NCBI RefSeq assembly: GCF_900109915.1
Contig: NZ_FOBU01000001.1
Location: 244,558-308,557 of the forward strand
Source of the DNA: Luteibacter sp. UNCMF331Sha3.1
GTDB taxonomy: Bacteria; Pseudomonadota; Gammaproteobacteria; Xanthomonadales; Rhodanobacteraceae
DNA length: 64,000 nt
Direction: 5' to 3'
The notes under the pieces were generated by a model. It was not told the DNA's origin and searched no databases. It saw only the letters and a program-made list of their open reading frames with translations. Below, one piece after another: positions 17,720 to 26,439 of the stretch. Position 1 is the first letter of the stretch, and every line of letters begins with the position of its first letter. Made by a program: the position numbers and the translations under genes.

Positions 17720-18808
17720 TCAGGCCTCGTCCTCGACGAAGAGTACGCGGCGGGTCATGCCGCACGTCAGGTCGTAGGAGATCGTACCCGCGGCGGTGGC
17801 CACCGTTTCGACGGGAAGGCCCTCACCCCAGAGTGTGACGCGATCGCCCGGACGTGCGCCCGGGACGTCGCGCAGATCGATCGTGATGAGGTCCATCGAG
17901 ACGCGCCCGACGAGACTCGCGCGCCGTCCGTTCACCAACACCGGCGTGCCGGGCGCTGCGCTGCGCGGATAGCCGTCACCGTAACCGATCGCGGCGACGC
18001 CCACGTCCATGTCCTCGGGACATTCGTACGTGCCGTTGTAACCGACGCGCTCGCCCTTCGCGAGACGGTTGATGGCGACCAGGCGGGTGTTGAGCGTCAT
18101 GACCGGCCGGAACCCGAAATCCGCGCCCGTGCGGCCCTCGACCACCGAAAGTCCGTAGAGAAGCCCTCCCGTGCGCACCCAGTCGCCGCGCGCATCGGGC
18201 CAGCCGAGCACGGCGGCGGAATTGGACAGTGCGCGAGGCCCGGGGAGCCCTGCCGTACCTTCCCTGAAGCGACGAATCTGCAGTGCCGTCTCGCGCCCGC
18301 CGAATTCTTCCGACGAGGCGAAATGCGTCATCAGACCGACCTCCGGATCGATGGCCGGCATGGCCAGCAGCGCCGCATGCACCTCGCGGGCGCGAGCGGC
18401 CGCGAAGCCGAGGCGATGCATCCCGGTGTCGACCTTGATCCAGACGCGCAGGGGCCCGCGCGACGGATCCGCCCTCGCGAGCCACGGCAACTGCGCGTCG
18501 TGATGGATCAGTGCCTCCAGCCGAAGGCGCTGCATCTCCGCGATGTCGGACGCGGTGTCGGGGCCCGAAAGCACCACGATGCGTTGCCGGTGCCCCGCGG
18601 CGCGCAGACGCAGGCCGTCGGCGATGGCGGCCACCGCGAACGCCTCGGCATCGCCATCGAGCGCGCGCGCCACCCGTTCGAGGCCATGCCCATAAGCGTC
18701 GGCCTTGACCACCGCCATGACTTTCGCGCTGCCCGCCAGCGCACGCACGCGGGCAAGGTTGTGGCGCAAGGCACCAAGGTGAACGGTGGCGACGGTGGTA
18801 CGGCTCAT
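17720..18808 (-). CDS. alr: Alanine racemase
   Basis: 362 residues, PLP-dependent interconversion of L- and D-alanine for peptidoglycan. PLP lysine in MAVVKADAYGHGL (Lys35), HFASSEE, GYGDGYPRSA, NGTYECPED and VSMDLITIDLRD match the family. In many gammaproteobacteria alr directly follows dnaB; here the start lies over 4 kb from dnaB, with four unrelated genes between. A 69-bp gap to radA suggests cotranscription. Confidence 0.96.
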   Translation of the reverse strand: MSRTTVATVHLGALRHNLARVRALAGSAKVMAVVKADAYGHGLERVARALDGDAEAFAVAAIADGLRLRAAGHRQRIVVLSGPDTASDIAEMQRLRLEALIHHDAQLPWLARADPSRGPLRVWIKVDTGMHRLGFAAARAREVHAALLAMPAIDPEVGLMTHFASSEEFGGRETALQIRRFREGTAGLPGPRALSNSAAVLGWPDARGDWVRTGGLLYGLSVVEGRTGADFGFRPVMTLNTRLVAINRLAKGERVGYNGTYECPEDMDVGVAAIGYGDGYPRSAAPGTPVLVNGRRASLVGRVSMDLITIDLRDVPGARPGDRVTLWGEGLPVETVATAAGTISYDLTCGMTRRVLFVEDEA

Positions 18809-18920
18809 GGGCTCGGTGGCGGGCTGCGCCTGTCGGAGGGACCGCTGAGTCTATCCGGATTGGGCGGGCAGCCGGATGGCGGCCGGAGGGCGGGCCGGTG
18901 ACGCGGCCCGCCCGTCGCGG

Positions 18921-19889
18921 TCACTTCGCCAGGTCGAAATGCTCCGACGACAGCCAGCCGCGGTTGCCGTGTTCGTCTTCGACTTCCCAGATTACGCCGG
19001 CCTTCTGGCCGGTCGGGTAGACCGTCATGCCCGGATCGAGGGAACGCACGGCCTTGCCCTTCATGGCCGAGGTCGCGAACAGGCGCGTGGCGACACGCAC
19101 GGTGCCCGACTGCCGGGAGTTGGCGGCCGATGCGTTGCCGGGCATGCCGCCCATCTCGTCCACGAGCTTCGTGTAGGCATCGAGGTAGGCCATGGTGATC
19201 ACCTGGCCGATCGTGGTGTTCGCGTACGCGCCGATGCCGCCGCCCACGCCACCCTGCGAGCCCTCGAAGACACCCTTCGCGCCGAAGCCGATGTCGTTCT
19301 TCTCGCCGTGCCCCTCGGTGAGGGCCACCTGTTCCGACGAGCGGACGTCGGTGACGGTCAACGTCACGTCGGCCGTCTTCGAACTGATGTTGATGGCGCT
19401 CACCAGACGCCCCGCGCCGCCACCGATCAGACCTCCGGCGAGCGCACCCAACGCGCTGCCGCCCGCGTCGGCGTTCTTCGATACGAGATCCGGTACGAGC
19501 ACGTAGTCCGCCGCCTTCACCTGGCCCTTGCCGACATTGGCGCCGCCACGAAGCTCTCCGCCCGCGGCCAGTTCGCGCTCGCGCATGGCCGCACCCATGC
19601 CCTTGCCGCGATCGAGCAGTGTGAAGCATCCGGACTTGCTGACGAACACCTTGATGAGTTTCGTGGGCGACGGCAGCTGTTGCTGCGTCCACCAGTGCAC
19701 GTCGCCTTCCGGCTCGATCACCGAAAGGGTGCCGAGCTTACGCGCGCATTTCGGAATGGCCGCGACCTTCGCCTCGTGCTGCTTCTGGCTGCGGGTGACG
19801 AGCGGATTCGCCGTGGTGCATGCCGAGACCGCCAGCGTGCACGCGACCGCGAGCGACGCCGCGGAGGCGCGCTTCAGAGTGATTTCCAT
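18921..19889 (-). CDS. CsgG/HfaB-like outer-membrane lipoprotein
   Basis: 322 residues with a lipoprotein signal ending LAVSACTT (acylated Cys about 24). The middle part has the CsgG-like layout: a CFTLLDRGKGMGAAMRERELA segment, ADYVLVPDLVSKN, a Gly-rich membrane-like stretch (GALAGGLIGGGAGRL), VTLTVTDVRSSEQVA and a second Gly-rich segment. The C-terminus (MTVYPTGQKAGVIWEVEDEHGNRGWLSSEHFD) looks like an SH3-type domain. CsgG proteins form export pores for curli or holdfast material, but no curli genes are near, so the substrate is unknown. Confidence 0.7.
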   Translation of the reverse strand: MEITLKRASAASLAVACTLAVSACTTANPLVTRSQKQHEAKVAAIPKCARKLGTLSVIEPEGDVHWWTQQQLPSPTKLIKVFVSKSGCFTLLDRGKGMGAAMRERELAAGGELRGGANVGKGQVKAADYVLVPDLVSKNADAGGSALGALAGGLIGGGAGRLVSAINISSKTADVTLTVTDVRSSEQVALTEGHGEKNDIGFGAKGVFEGSQGGVGGGIGAYANTTIGQVITMAYLDAYTKLVDEMGGMPGNASAANSRQSGTVRVATRLFATSAMKGKAVRSLDPGMTVYPTGQKAGVIWEVEDEHGNRGWLSSEHFDLAK

Positions 19890-19997
19890 GTTGGGAGTTG
19901 TCCTGTGAGCGCCCGGTTGAACGCGCCTTCGCGCTGACCGGGCGCTCGCGCGAAGGCATCACGCGAGCGACATGCTAGGCAACGCCAACCCAAACGT

Positions 19998-20018
19998 CTT
20001 TAGGGTTTCGTCCTAAAG
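19998..20018. promoter_or_regulatory. Inverted repeat in divergent gap
   Basis: CTTTAGG and CCTAAAG, 7-bp perfect arms with a 7-nt loop, in the 234-bp divergent gap between the CsgG-like lipoprotein and the small phosphatase. AT-richer than its surroundings; could be an operator or a small hairpin. Confidence 0.35.
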
Positions 20019-20123
20019 TGGCCGACGAATTCGCCGTGTCCAGACATCGGAATGTTCCGACAAAGGAGCGACTATCCTTACGACACGCTTGCCCGCCACC
20101 TGATCCAGGACGGACTCCCACGC

Positions 20124-20453
20124 ATGCAACGCATCCTCTTTCTATGCGCCAGAAACCGGTTACGTAGCCCGACGGCGGAACACGTCTTTGCGGGCCGGCC
20201 GGGTATCGAGACCGACTCGGCCGGAGTGAACCGCGACGCCGAGGTCCCGGTGTCGGCCGAGCATCTGGACTGGGCCGATGTCGTCGTAGCGATGGAGCGA
20301 CGCCACGAGGCGAAGTTGCGCCGGGACTTCAGCCAGCACCTGAAGAAAAAGCGCGTCGTCTGCCTCGATATTCCCGACGACTACGACTACATGGAGCCCG
20401 CGCTCGTTGCCCTGCTGGAACAACGCGCGAAGCGGTTCCTTCCGCCGTCGTAA
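20124..20453 (+). CDS. Small protein-tyrosine-phosphatase-like protein
   Basis: 109 residues from ATG 20124. Near the start is FLCARNRLRSPTAEHVF, which fits the C-x5-R-S loop of low-molecular-weight phosphatases (Cys8, Arg14, Ser15), and DIPDDYDYMEP near the C-terminus carries an acidic candidate. It belongs to the short predicted-PTP group rather than to arsenate reductases. An in-frame start at 20052 would add 24 residues not typical of the family. Alone on the plus strand among minus-strand genes. Confidence 0.75.
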   Translation: MQRILFLCARNRLRSPTAEHVFAGRPGIETDSAGVNRDAEVPVSAEHLDWADVVVAMERRHEAKLRRDFSQHLKKKRVVCLDIPDDYDYMEPALVALLEQRAKRFLPPS

Positions 20454-20482
20454 ACGTACAGCCAGCGAAGCCGGCCAGCGCG

Positions 20483-21238
20483 TCAGCGGCCGCTCGCGAG
20501 CGCCTTGTCGATCGCTGCCTGCGCCAGCGGCATCATCACCGCATACCCGGCGGCGTTGGGATGCAGGCCATCGTCGCTGAGTTCCCGCCGCAGCGAGCCC
20601 TGCGCGTCGACGGTCGCGGCGTAGTAGTCGAGATATACCAGGCGATGGGCGCGCGCGTAGTCGCGCGTCCACGCGTTGAGCGCGCGGATCGTTTCCGGCG
20701 GCCGTTGCTTGCTCTGCTCGGGATTGCTGGCGTCGTGCACGGGCAGAAGCGATGCCAGGACGACACGGATGCCATTCGCCCTGGCGAGTTCCGCCATCGA
20801 CGTCAGGTTGTTTTCGATCGTCGAGAGCGACTCCGGCCCGGTATTTCCCGCGATGTCATTGGTACCCGCGAGAATCACCACCACCGACGCCTTGAGCGCG
20901 ACGACGTCGGGCCGGAAGCGCAGCAGCATCTGCGGCGTGGTCTGACCGCTGATGCCACGATTCACGTATGCATGCCCGGGGAAGAATTCGCCATCCGGGC
21001 GACCCCAGCCGTCCGTGATCGAATCGCCCATGAAGACGACGCGCTTCTCTCCTTTTGCCGGAGGCGCCAGCGCGGCGTTGTCGCTGGCGTAGCGGGCGAG
21101 ATCGGGCCAGTCGTTGAGGCGGCGCTCGATGTCGGCGCGCTGCTCCGGCGACAGCGGATCCGGCACGACGATGCGCTCGCCGGCGACCGTCATCGTGGAT
21201 ACGAGTGCCAGCATCGTGGCGAAAAGCGTGCGGTGCAT
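20483..21238 (-). CDS. Secreted SGNH/GDSL hydrolase
   Basis: 251 residues from ATG 21238 with a signal peptide (MHRTLFATMLALVSTMTVAG). SGNH blocks are complete: GDSITDGWG (nucleophile Ser), NRGISGQTT (Gly), ILAGTNDIAGN (Asn) and DGLHPNAAGY (Asp, His). Such enzymes deacetylate or de-esterify sugars and lipids in the periplasm; it looks like the platelet-activating-factor acetylhydrolase-like type. The substrate cannot be told. It starts 167 bp after the monooxygenase gene on the same strand. Confidence 0.88.
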   Translation of the reverse strand: MHRTLFATMLALVSTMTVAGERIVVPDPLSPEQRADIERRLNDWPDLARYASDNAALAPPAKGEKRVVFMGDSITDGWGRPDGEFFPGHAYVNRGISGQTTPQMLLRFRPDVVALKASVVVILAGTNDIAGNTGPESLSTIENNLTSMAELARANGIRVVLASLLPVHDASNPEQSKQRPPETIRALNAWTRDYARAHRLVYLDYYAATVDAQGSLRRELSDDGLHPNAAGYAVMMPLAQAAIDKALASGR

Positions 21239-21405
21239 CGGCCATCCTCCCCGGGGGTCTTCCGGCAGCTTAGCAAGTCGGCGCGGCGTGTCACCCACGA
21301 ACCGGTCACAGAGTCCGGGCGATACGACACGGCCCCCACGCGTGGCGGGCATCCGTTCGCGCGCGAGCGTGCCGCCCTTGGGCCACGCGGCGATCATCGG
21401 CGTCG

Positions 21406-22854
21406 CTACGAGAGCTGGAGCGCGGAATCCTCGATCGGTTCGCGAAGCAGGACGCGCCGGTCCCTTTCGTAGCTGTGGGAGACGCGCCATGGCCCGGTCT
21501 TCCCCTGACGCGGCATCGCTGCTTCCCCGCGTTCGACGTAACCTGCTCGCAACGCATCGAGAATGCAGACATCCAGCGCTTCGTCCCGCGGCGCGCGCGG
21601 CACCGCCATGGTGGCGCCCTGCTCTTCCATCGCGATGAGCAGTCGGCAGACGTACTGCGCCGCCAGGTCCACCTTGAGCGTCCACGAGGCGTTGATGTAC
21701 CCGAAGAGGACGGCGAAATTCGGCACGCCGTCGAGCAGTACACCCTTGTACGTCAAGGCACGTCCTGCGGGCACCGGACGGCCGTCGACCTCGATCGTCA
21801 TGCCGCCCAGCGCCTGGAGGTCGAAGCCCGTGGCGCTGACGACGATGTCCGCCGCGATCGCCTCGCCGGACGCGAGGCGCACGCCGCCCGCATCGAAAGA
21901 CTCGACCACGCCGGTTACGATGGACGCCTTGCCTGCGGCCATGGCGTCGAACAGATCGCCATCGGGGAGCACGCACATCCGTTGCGTCCACGGGGCGTAC
22001 GACGGCGTGAAGTCGGCCATCGATCCCGATGCGCCAAGGCGCTTGCGCACCCGACCGAGCAGCACGGAGCGCACACGCGCGGGCCAGCGCATCGCCGCCT
22101 TGTACAGCGTGCGCTGGAGAAAAATGTTCCTGCGCCGGGCCAGCGCATAGACGATGCGCTTGGGCAACACGCGCAGCAACGTCTCGGAGATCGCGTCGCG
22201 CGACGGCACGGCGAGCACGTAGCCGGGCGAGCGCTGCACCATGGTGACGTGCGCGGCCTCGGCGGCGAGCGCGGGCACCAGCGTGACGGCGGTCGCGCCG
22301 CTACCGATCACGACCACGCGCTTGCCGCGCCAGTCGAGGTCGTCGGGCCAGTGCTGGGGGTGGACGAAACGACCCGCGAAGGATGCCAGTCCGGGGAAGG
22401 CCGGCACGTGCCCGCGATCGTAGTCGTAGTAACCCGTCGCGCCGATCAGAAATGCACAGGTCAGCGTGTGCGTCGCTCCTGCCCCGTCCTCGGCGCGAAG
22501 TGTCCAGCGACGCTCCACGGACGACCAGGACGCGTGCGTGGTGCGCAGTCCGAAGCGGATCTTCGCGTCGATGCCGAACTCGCGCGCGGTGTCGATCACG
22601 TACCGGCGGATCGACGGGCCGTCGGCCAGCACCGTGAGCTCGTTCCACGGACGGAACCCGAAGCCGAAGGTGAACATGTCGGAGTCGGACCGTACGCCGG
22701 GATAACGGAACAGGTCCCACGTCCCGCCCATCGCATGACGTCGCTCGACGAGGGCGACACGCTTGTCCGGGCAGGCGAGCGCGAGACGGCACGCCATGCC
22801 GACGCCGGAGAGTCCGGCACCGATGATCAGTACGTCGTAGTGATCGGATGTCAT
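21406..22854 (-). CDS. FAD-dependent class B monooxygenase (Baeyer-Villiger type)
   Basis: 482 residues. N-terminal FAD Rossmann motif GAGLSGVGMA, a second NADPH motif GSGATAVTL, and between them the fingerprint FAGRFVHPQHWP, which exactly fits FxGxxxHxxxWP of Baeyer-Villiger monooxygenases and flavin monooxygenases. ATGFD near the C-terminal third is also typical. It probably inserts oxygen into ketones or oxidises soft heteroatoms. The substrate is unknown, and no degradation genes surround it. Confidence 0.88.
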   Translation of the reverse strand: MTSDHYDVLIIGAGLSGVGMACRLALACPDKRVALVERRHAMGGTWDLFRYPGVRSDSDMFTFGFGFRPWNELTVLADGPSIRRYVIDTAREFGIDAKIRFGLRTTHASWSSVERRWTLRAEDGAGATHTLTCAFLIGATGYYDYDRGHVPAFPGLASFAGRFVHPQHWPDDLDWRGKRVVVIGSGATAVTLVPALAAEAAHVTMVQRSPGYVLAVPSRDAISETLLRVLPKRIVYALARRRNIFLQRTLYKAAMRWPARVRSVLLGRVRKRLGASGSMADFTPSYAPWTQRMCVLPDGDLFDAMAAGKASIVTGVVESFDAGGVRLASGEAIAADIVVSATGFDLQALGGMTIEVDGRPVPAGRALTYKGVLLDGVPNFAVLFGYINASWTLKVDLAAQYVCRLLIAMEEQGATMAVPRAPRDEALDVCILDALRAGYVERGEAAMPRQGKTGPWRVSHSYERDRRVLLREPIEDSALQLS

Positions 22855-22924
22855 CGGGCCGGCCTCCTCGTGGGATGGAGGTTACGCCGATCGACGCGCC
22901 ATATCCGGGCATCGCGGCGAGTTT

Positions 22925-23154
22925 GCCCGCTGCCGCGGGTTCGCTGGCAAGCCAGCTCCCACAAGGTGACCCCGGTCACGCAGGACCGAAGCGAACCCGC
23001 TGCCACAAGGTGGCCGCGGCTACGCGGGAACGAAGCAAGCCGGCTCCCACACGGCAATCGCCGTAGTGCGGGACCGGGCCGGACCGCCTGCCGCAGGCCA
23101 TCGCGGTGCGGCAGTCCTGTGGGAGCGCGCTCGCGCGCGATCGGGTGCTCGCCG
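22925..23154. repeat. Clustered REP-like repeats downstream of dnaB
   Basis: The 307-bp gap between the monooxygenase gene and dnaB holds no gene. Three degenerate tandem copies of a unit of about 45-55 bp (GCTCCCACAAGGTG...CGGGACCGAAGC-like) occupy 22940-23075, and a full REP element starting GTGGGAGCGCGCTC lies at 23119-23154. The dnaB stop follows at 23162. Confidence 0.75.
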
Positions 23155-23161
23155 AAGCCCG

Positions 23162-24577
23162 TCAGTCGAACGACCCGACGTACGAGTCGGGCGCCCAGTT
23201 CTCGAACTTGGTGTAGTGACCGAGGAAGGCCAGTTTCACGGTGTCGGTCGGGCCGTTACGCTGCTTGCCGATGATGATCTCGGCGAGGCCCTTATCCGGC
23301 GATTCCTTGTTGTAGTACTCGTCGCGGTAAATGAACATGATGACGTCGGCGTCCTGCTCGATGGCGCCCGACTCGCGAAGGTCCGACATCATCGGCCGCT
23401 TGTCGGCGCGCTGCTCCAGCGAACGGTTGAGCTGCGACAGCGCGATCACCGGCACGTTGAGCTCCTTCGCCAGCGCCTTGAGGCCTCGCGAGATCTCGGA
23501 AATTTCCGTCGCGCGGTTCTCGGAATTGCCCGGCACCTGCATCAGCTGCAGGTAGTCGATCACGATCAGGCCGAGGCCGTGCTCGCGTTGCAGGCGACGC
23601 GAGCGGGAGCGCATTTCCACCGGCGACATCGCCGGCGTGTCGTCGATGAAGATCTTCGCGTCGGCCAGCATCGTGATCGCGGACGTCACGCGCGGCCAGT
23701 CTTCCTCGGCCAGGTCGCCGTTGCGCAGGTGCTGCGCGTGCACGCGCCCGAGCGACGAGATGAGACGAAACGCCAGCTGCGATGCCGACATTTCCATCGA
23801 GAACACCGCGACCGACTTCTTGCCGCGCATCGCGGCGGCCTCGGCGAGATTCAGCGCGAACGCCGTCTTGCCCATCGATGGACGGGCGGCGACGATCACC
23901 AGATCAGAGGGCTGCAGACCCGAGGTCAGTTCATCGAGATCGGTGAAGCCGGTCGAAAGACCCGTCAGCTGGCCCTTCTTCTCGTAGCGCTCGGAAAGCA
24001 TGCGGAAGGCTTCGCCCGCCGCTTCGCGCACCGACACGATGTCCTTCTTGCCGCGCGCGCCCGATTCCGCGATACGGAACACGCGTTGTTCGGCGAGCTC
24101 CATCACTTCCTGGACGCTCTTGCCTTCCGGACGGAAGCCGTCTTCCGTGATCGACGTACCGGCGTCGATCAGCTGGCGCATCACCGACTTCTCGCGAACG
24201 ATGTCGCCATACGCCGCGATGTTCGCGGCGCTGGGCGTGGAGTTCGCCAGCTCGAGCAGATACGTCGAGTCGCGGATCATTTCCGACATGTCGTTGGCGA
24301 CGAACCAGTCGCCGAGCGTGATGGCGTCGCAGGGCATGCCCTTGTTCGCCAGTTCGTTGATCGCGCGCCAGATCACGCGGTGGTCGCGGCGGTAGAAGTC
24401 GTCGTCGGTGAGCTTGTCGGCCACCTTGTCCAGCGAATCCGGCGAGAGCATCAGGCCACCCAGCACGGCCTGCTCGGCCTCGATGGAATGGGGCGGAATG
24501 CGCAGTGCGTCGATGGCGGAAGGCTCGCGACGGCGCTTGCGGTCGCCGCGGTCGCCGCGCTCGGGATTGAAGGACAT
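23162..24577 (-). CDS. dnaB: Replicative DNA helicase DnaB
   Basis: 471 residues. N-terminal domain LRIPPHSIEAEQAVLGGLML, linker, then the RecA-like domain with ARPSMGKTAFALNLAE (Walker A), FSMEMS, VIDYLQLM (Walker B), LSQLNRSLEQRADKRP and IIGKQRNGPT. Hexameric helicase at the replication fork. A short basic head (GDRGDRKRRREPS) precedes the conserved part. Minus strand downstream of rplI, but a terminator separates them, so dnaB likely has its own promoter in the 170-bp gap, where a DnaA box lies. Confidence 0.97.
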   Translation of the reverse strand: MSFNPERGDRGDRKRRREPSAIDALRIPPHSIEAEQAVLGGLMLSPDSLDKVADKLTDDDFYRRDHRVIWRAINELANKGMPCDAITLGDWFVANDMSEMIRDSTYLLELANSTPSAANIAAYGDIVREKSVMRQLIDAGTSITEDGFRPEGKSVQEVMELAEQRVFRIAESGARGKKDIVSVREAAGEAFRMLSERYEKKGQLTGLSTGFTDLDELTSGLQPSDLVIVAARPSMGKTAFALNLAEAAAMRGKKSVAVFSMEMSASQLAFRLISSLGRVHAQHLRNGDLAEEDWPRVTSAITMLADAKIFIDDTPAMSPVEMRSRSRRLQREHGLGLIVIDYLQLMQVPGNSENRATEISEISRGLKALAKELNVPVIALSQLNRSLEQRADKRPMMSDLRESGAIEQDADVIMFIYRDEYYNKESPDKGLAEIIIGKQRNGPTDTVKLAFLGHYTKFENWAPDSYVGSFD

Positions 24578-24672
24578 GGTTTACCTCGTGTTGCAGACGG
24601 CGCCCACGCCGGATCGGCTGGCCGTAAAGGCGATCATACGCGGAGACGTCTCACGCGTTGAGAGGATAAGTC

Positions 24673-24681
24673 TGTGGATAA
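24673..24681. promoter_or_regulatory. Consensus DnaA box upstream of dnaB
   Basis: TGTGGATAA is the exact complement of the consensus TTATCCACA. It lies 96 bp upstream of the dnaB start, between the rplI terminator and dnaB, in a locally AT-richer stretch. A single box, so regulation rather than an origin. Confidence 0.55.
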
Positions 24682-24689
24682 CTTGTGGG

Positions 24690-24722
24690 CAGAAACGAAA
24701 ACGGGCGCCTTGCGGCGCCCGT
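24690..24722 (-). terminator. Intrinsic terminator of rpsF-rpsR-rplI
   Basis: Nine-bp arms ACGGGCGCC / GGCGCCCGT (24701-24709 and 24714-24722); on the minus strand TTTTCGTTTCTG follows. It starts 26 bp after the rplI stop. Confidence 0.85.
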
Positions 24723-24747
24723 CTCGTGGATCGCGATGGATCGGAGC

Positions 24748-25194
24748 TTACGCGCCGACCACCTTGACCTTGGCCGTCTGCTGAATGTCGGCGTGGAGGA
24801 CGATGACGACCTCGTACTCGCCCACATTGCGGAACGGGCCTTCGGCCTGGATCACTTCACTCTTGTCGACTTCCAGACCCTTGGCGGTCAGGGCTTCGGC
24901 GACGTCGCGCGGCGTGACCGAGCCGAACAGCTTGCCTTCCGGCGAAGCGTTGACTTCGATCGTGACCTCGGCGCCTTCGAGCTTGGCGGCACGGGCCTCG
25001 GCACCGGAGAGCTGCTCCTTGGCCTTGGCTTCGTACTCGGCGCGACGGGCTTCGAACGCTTCGAGGTTGGCGGCGGTCGCGCGAGCGGCCTTGCCGGTCG
25101 GGAGGAGGAAGTTACGACCGTAACCCGGCTTGACATTGACCTTGTCGCCGAGATTACCGAGGTTCTTCACCTTCTCGAGGAGGATGAGTTCCAT
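24748..25194 (-). CDS. rplI: 50S ribosomal protein L9
   Basis: 148 residues, [32 protein letters not shown] at the N-terminal RNA-binding domain, a long connecting helix ([17 protein letters not shown]) and the C-terminal domain [15 protein letters not shown]. Full length. Third gene of the rpsF-rpsR-rplI set. Confidence 0.97.
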   Translation of the reverse strand: MELILLEKVKNLGNLGDKVNVKPGYGRNFLLPTGKAARATAANLEAFEARRAEYEAKAKEQLSGAEARAAKLEGAEVTIEVNASPEGKLFGSVTPRDVAEALTAKGLEVDKSEVIQAEGPFRNVGEYEVVIVLHADIQQTAKVKVVGA

Positions 25195-25212
25195 GGGATG
25201 TTCCTTTCGTTA

Positions 25213-25292
25213 GCGCGGGATGGGCCCCGCGCAGCCAGTGATTGGTTGTCCGAGTGTCGTTCAGCGGGCGCCCCTCCCTGCGGGAAGGGCGC
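25213..25292 (-). promoter_or_regulatory. Two hairpins in the rpsR-rplI gap
   Basis: A 7-bp dyad (GCGCGGG 25213-25219 / CCCGCGC 25226-25232) and an 11-bp hairpin with one wobble pair and a 3-nt loop (25268-25292) lie in the 105-bp intercistronic gap. Neither has a U-run. They may slow exonucleases or be a processing site. Confidence 0.4.
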
Positions 25293-25299
25293 TCGACGA

Positions 25300-25530
25300 T
25301 CAGACGTCGTGGTTGTCGGTGTACGGCAGCAGCGAGAGGAAGCGAGCGCGCTTGATGGCGGTCGCGAGCTGACGCTGGTAGCGGGCCTTCGTGCCGGTGA
25401 TGCGGCTCGGAACGATCTTGCCGTTCTCCGTGACGTACTGGCGCAGGGTGTTGAGATCCTTGTAATCGATCTCTTTCACGCCTTCGGCGGTGAAACGGCA
25501 GAACTTGCGGCGGCGGAAGAACTTGGACAT
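25300..25530 (-). CDS. rpsR: 30S ribosomal protein S18
   Basis: 76 residues: [63 protein letters not shown]. Complete. The N-terminal Cys11 marks a zinc-ribbon remnant. It binds S6 in the 30S platform; rpsF is 15 bp upstream. Confidence 0.97.
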   Translation of the reverse strand: MSKFFRRRKFCRFTAEGVKEIDYKDLNTLRQYVTENGKIVPSRITGTKARYQRQLATAIKRARFLSLLPYTDNHDV

Positions 25531-25545
25531 GGCTGTGATCCCCGA

Positions 25546-25968
25546 TTAGTCGTCGCTGTCGCGATCGTTGTCGTTGTCGCGACCGCCACGGCGGTCGTCG
25601 CCGTCGCTGTCGTCGTCACGGCGACGCGAACCCTTCTGCTCGTCCTTTTCCTTGCTCTTCAGGATGAAGGACTGCTCGACGTCGGCTTCGTCGCGACGGA
25701 TCACGAGGTGGCGCAGGACGGCATCGTTGAAACGGAAGCCCGTCTCGAGCTCGTTCAGGGCGTTCTGCGAAACCTCGATGTTCAGCATCACGTAGTGAGC
25801 CTTGGCGAGGTTTTCGATCGGGTACGCCAGCTGGCGGCGGCCCCAGTCTTCGAGACGATGGATCTTGCCGTTGTCGCCTTCGATCAGCGCCTTGTAGCGC
25901 TCGATCATGGCGGGCACCTGTTCGCTCTGGTCCGGATGGACCAGGAACACGACTTCATAATGACGCAT
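25546..25968 (-). CDS. rpsF: 30S ribosomal protein S6
   Basis: 140 residues from ATG 25968, preceded by AAGGAG; the in-frame extension to 25989 includes the ribosome binding site and is rejected. [41 protein letters not shown] and [17 protein letters not shown] are conserved. The tail is long and strongly charged (Arg, Asp and Gly runs such as [13 protein letters not shown]), longer than the Glu tail added by RimK in E. coli and here genome-encoded. Forms a heterodimer with S18. Confidence 0.97.
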   Translation of the reverse strand: MRHYEVVFLVHPDQSEQVPAMIERYKALIEGDNGKIHRLEDWGRRQLAYPIENLAKAHYVMLNIEVSQNALNELETGFRFNDAVLRHLVIRRDEADVEQSFILKSKEKDEQKGSRRRDDDSDGDDRRGGRDNDNDRDSDD

Positions 25969-26112
25969 GGTGGCTCCTTGTGGATGCACCCCTTGCGGGG
26001 ATGGCAGCCTCCCGGGCGTGCCGGTGAGGCAAGAAACCCCTCCGGGCGGAGAGGTAGCCGCGCATTGTAAGGAGATTCGGGCGTCGCGGTCAATCGGGCC
26101 CGGCCGGGCGGC

Positions 26113-26439
26113 TCAGGAGACCGTGAAGCTCTCGCCGCAACCGCACTCGCCGGTGGCGTTGGGGTTGTGGAAGACGAACGACGCGTTGAGGCCCTGGCGC
26201 TGGAAGTCGATCAGGGTGCCGTCGACCAGGGGCAGGCTCTTCGGATCCACCACGACGCGGATACCGTCGATGTCGAGCACCTTGTCGTCGTCGGCGATGA
26301 CGTCGGCGAGGTCGACGACATAGCCGAAACCCGAGCAACCCATGCGTTTCACGGAGAAACGCACGCCCGTCGCATCGGGCGCCCTGTCGAGGAAGGCACG
26401 CATGCGGTCGGAGGCGGCGGGGGTGATCTGGATGCTCAT
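26113..26439 (-). CDS. A-type iron-sulfur cluster carrier (IscA/ErpA family)
   Basis: 108 residues, with the three cluster-binding cysteines Cys35 (MGCSGFGY), Cys99 and Cys101 (GECGCGESF). Such proteins carry Fe-S clusters to target apoproteins. Which paralogue (ErpA, IscA or SufA) cannot be settled, since no isc or suf genes are near. No good Shine-Dalgarno is seen before ATG 26439; instead the 12-bp palindrome GAAAACGTTTTC abuts the start codon, which may matter for control. Confidence 0.9.
   Translation of the reverse strand: MSIQITPAASDRMRAFLDRAPDATGVRFSVKRMGCSGFGYVVDLADVIADDDKVLDIDGIRVVVDPKSLPLVDGTLIDFQRQGLNASFVFHNPNATGECGCGESFTVS

Noticed and set aside
20052-20123. Earlier start for the small phosphatase
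   Set aside because: Adds 24 residues before the normal beta-strand, with no good ribosome site before it.
24673-24681. Possible replication origin
   Set aside because: Only one DnaA box, no AT-rich unwinding region, and no dnaA or dnaN nearby.
25969-25989. Earlier start for rpsF
   Set aside because: It would place the AAGGAG ribosome site inside the coding region; S6 starts at MRHYE.
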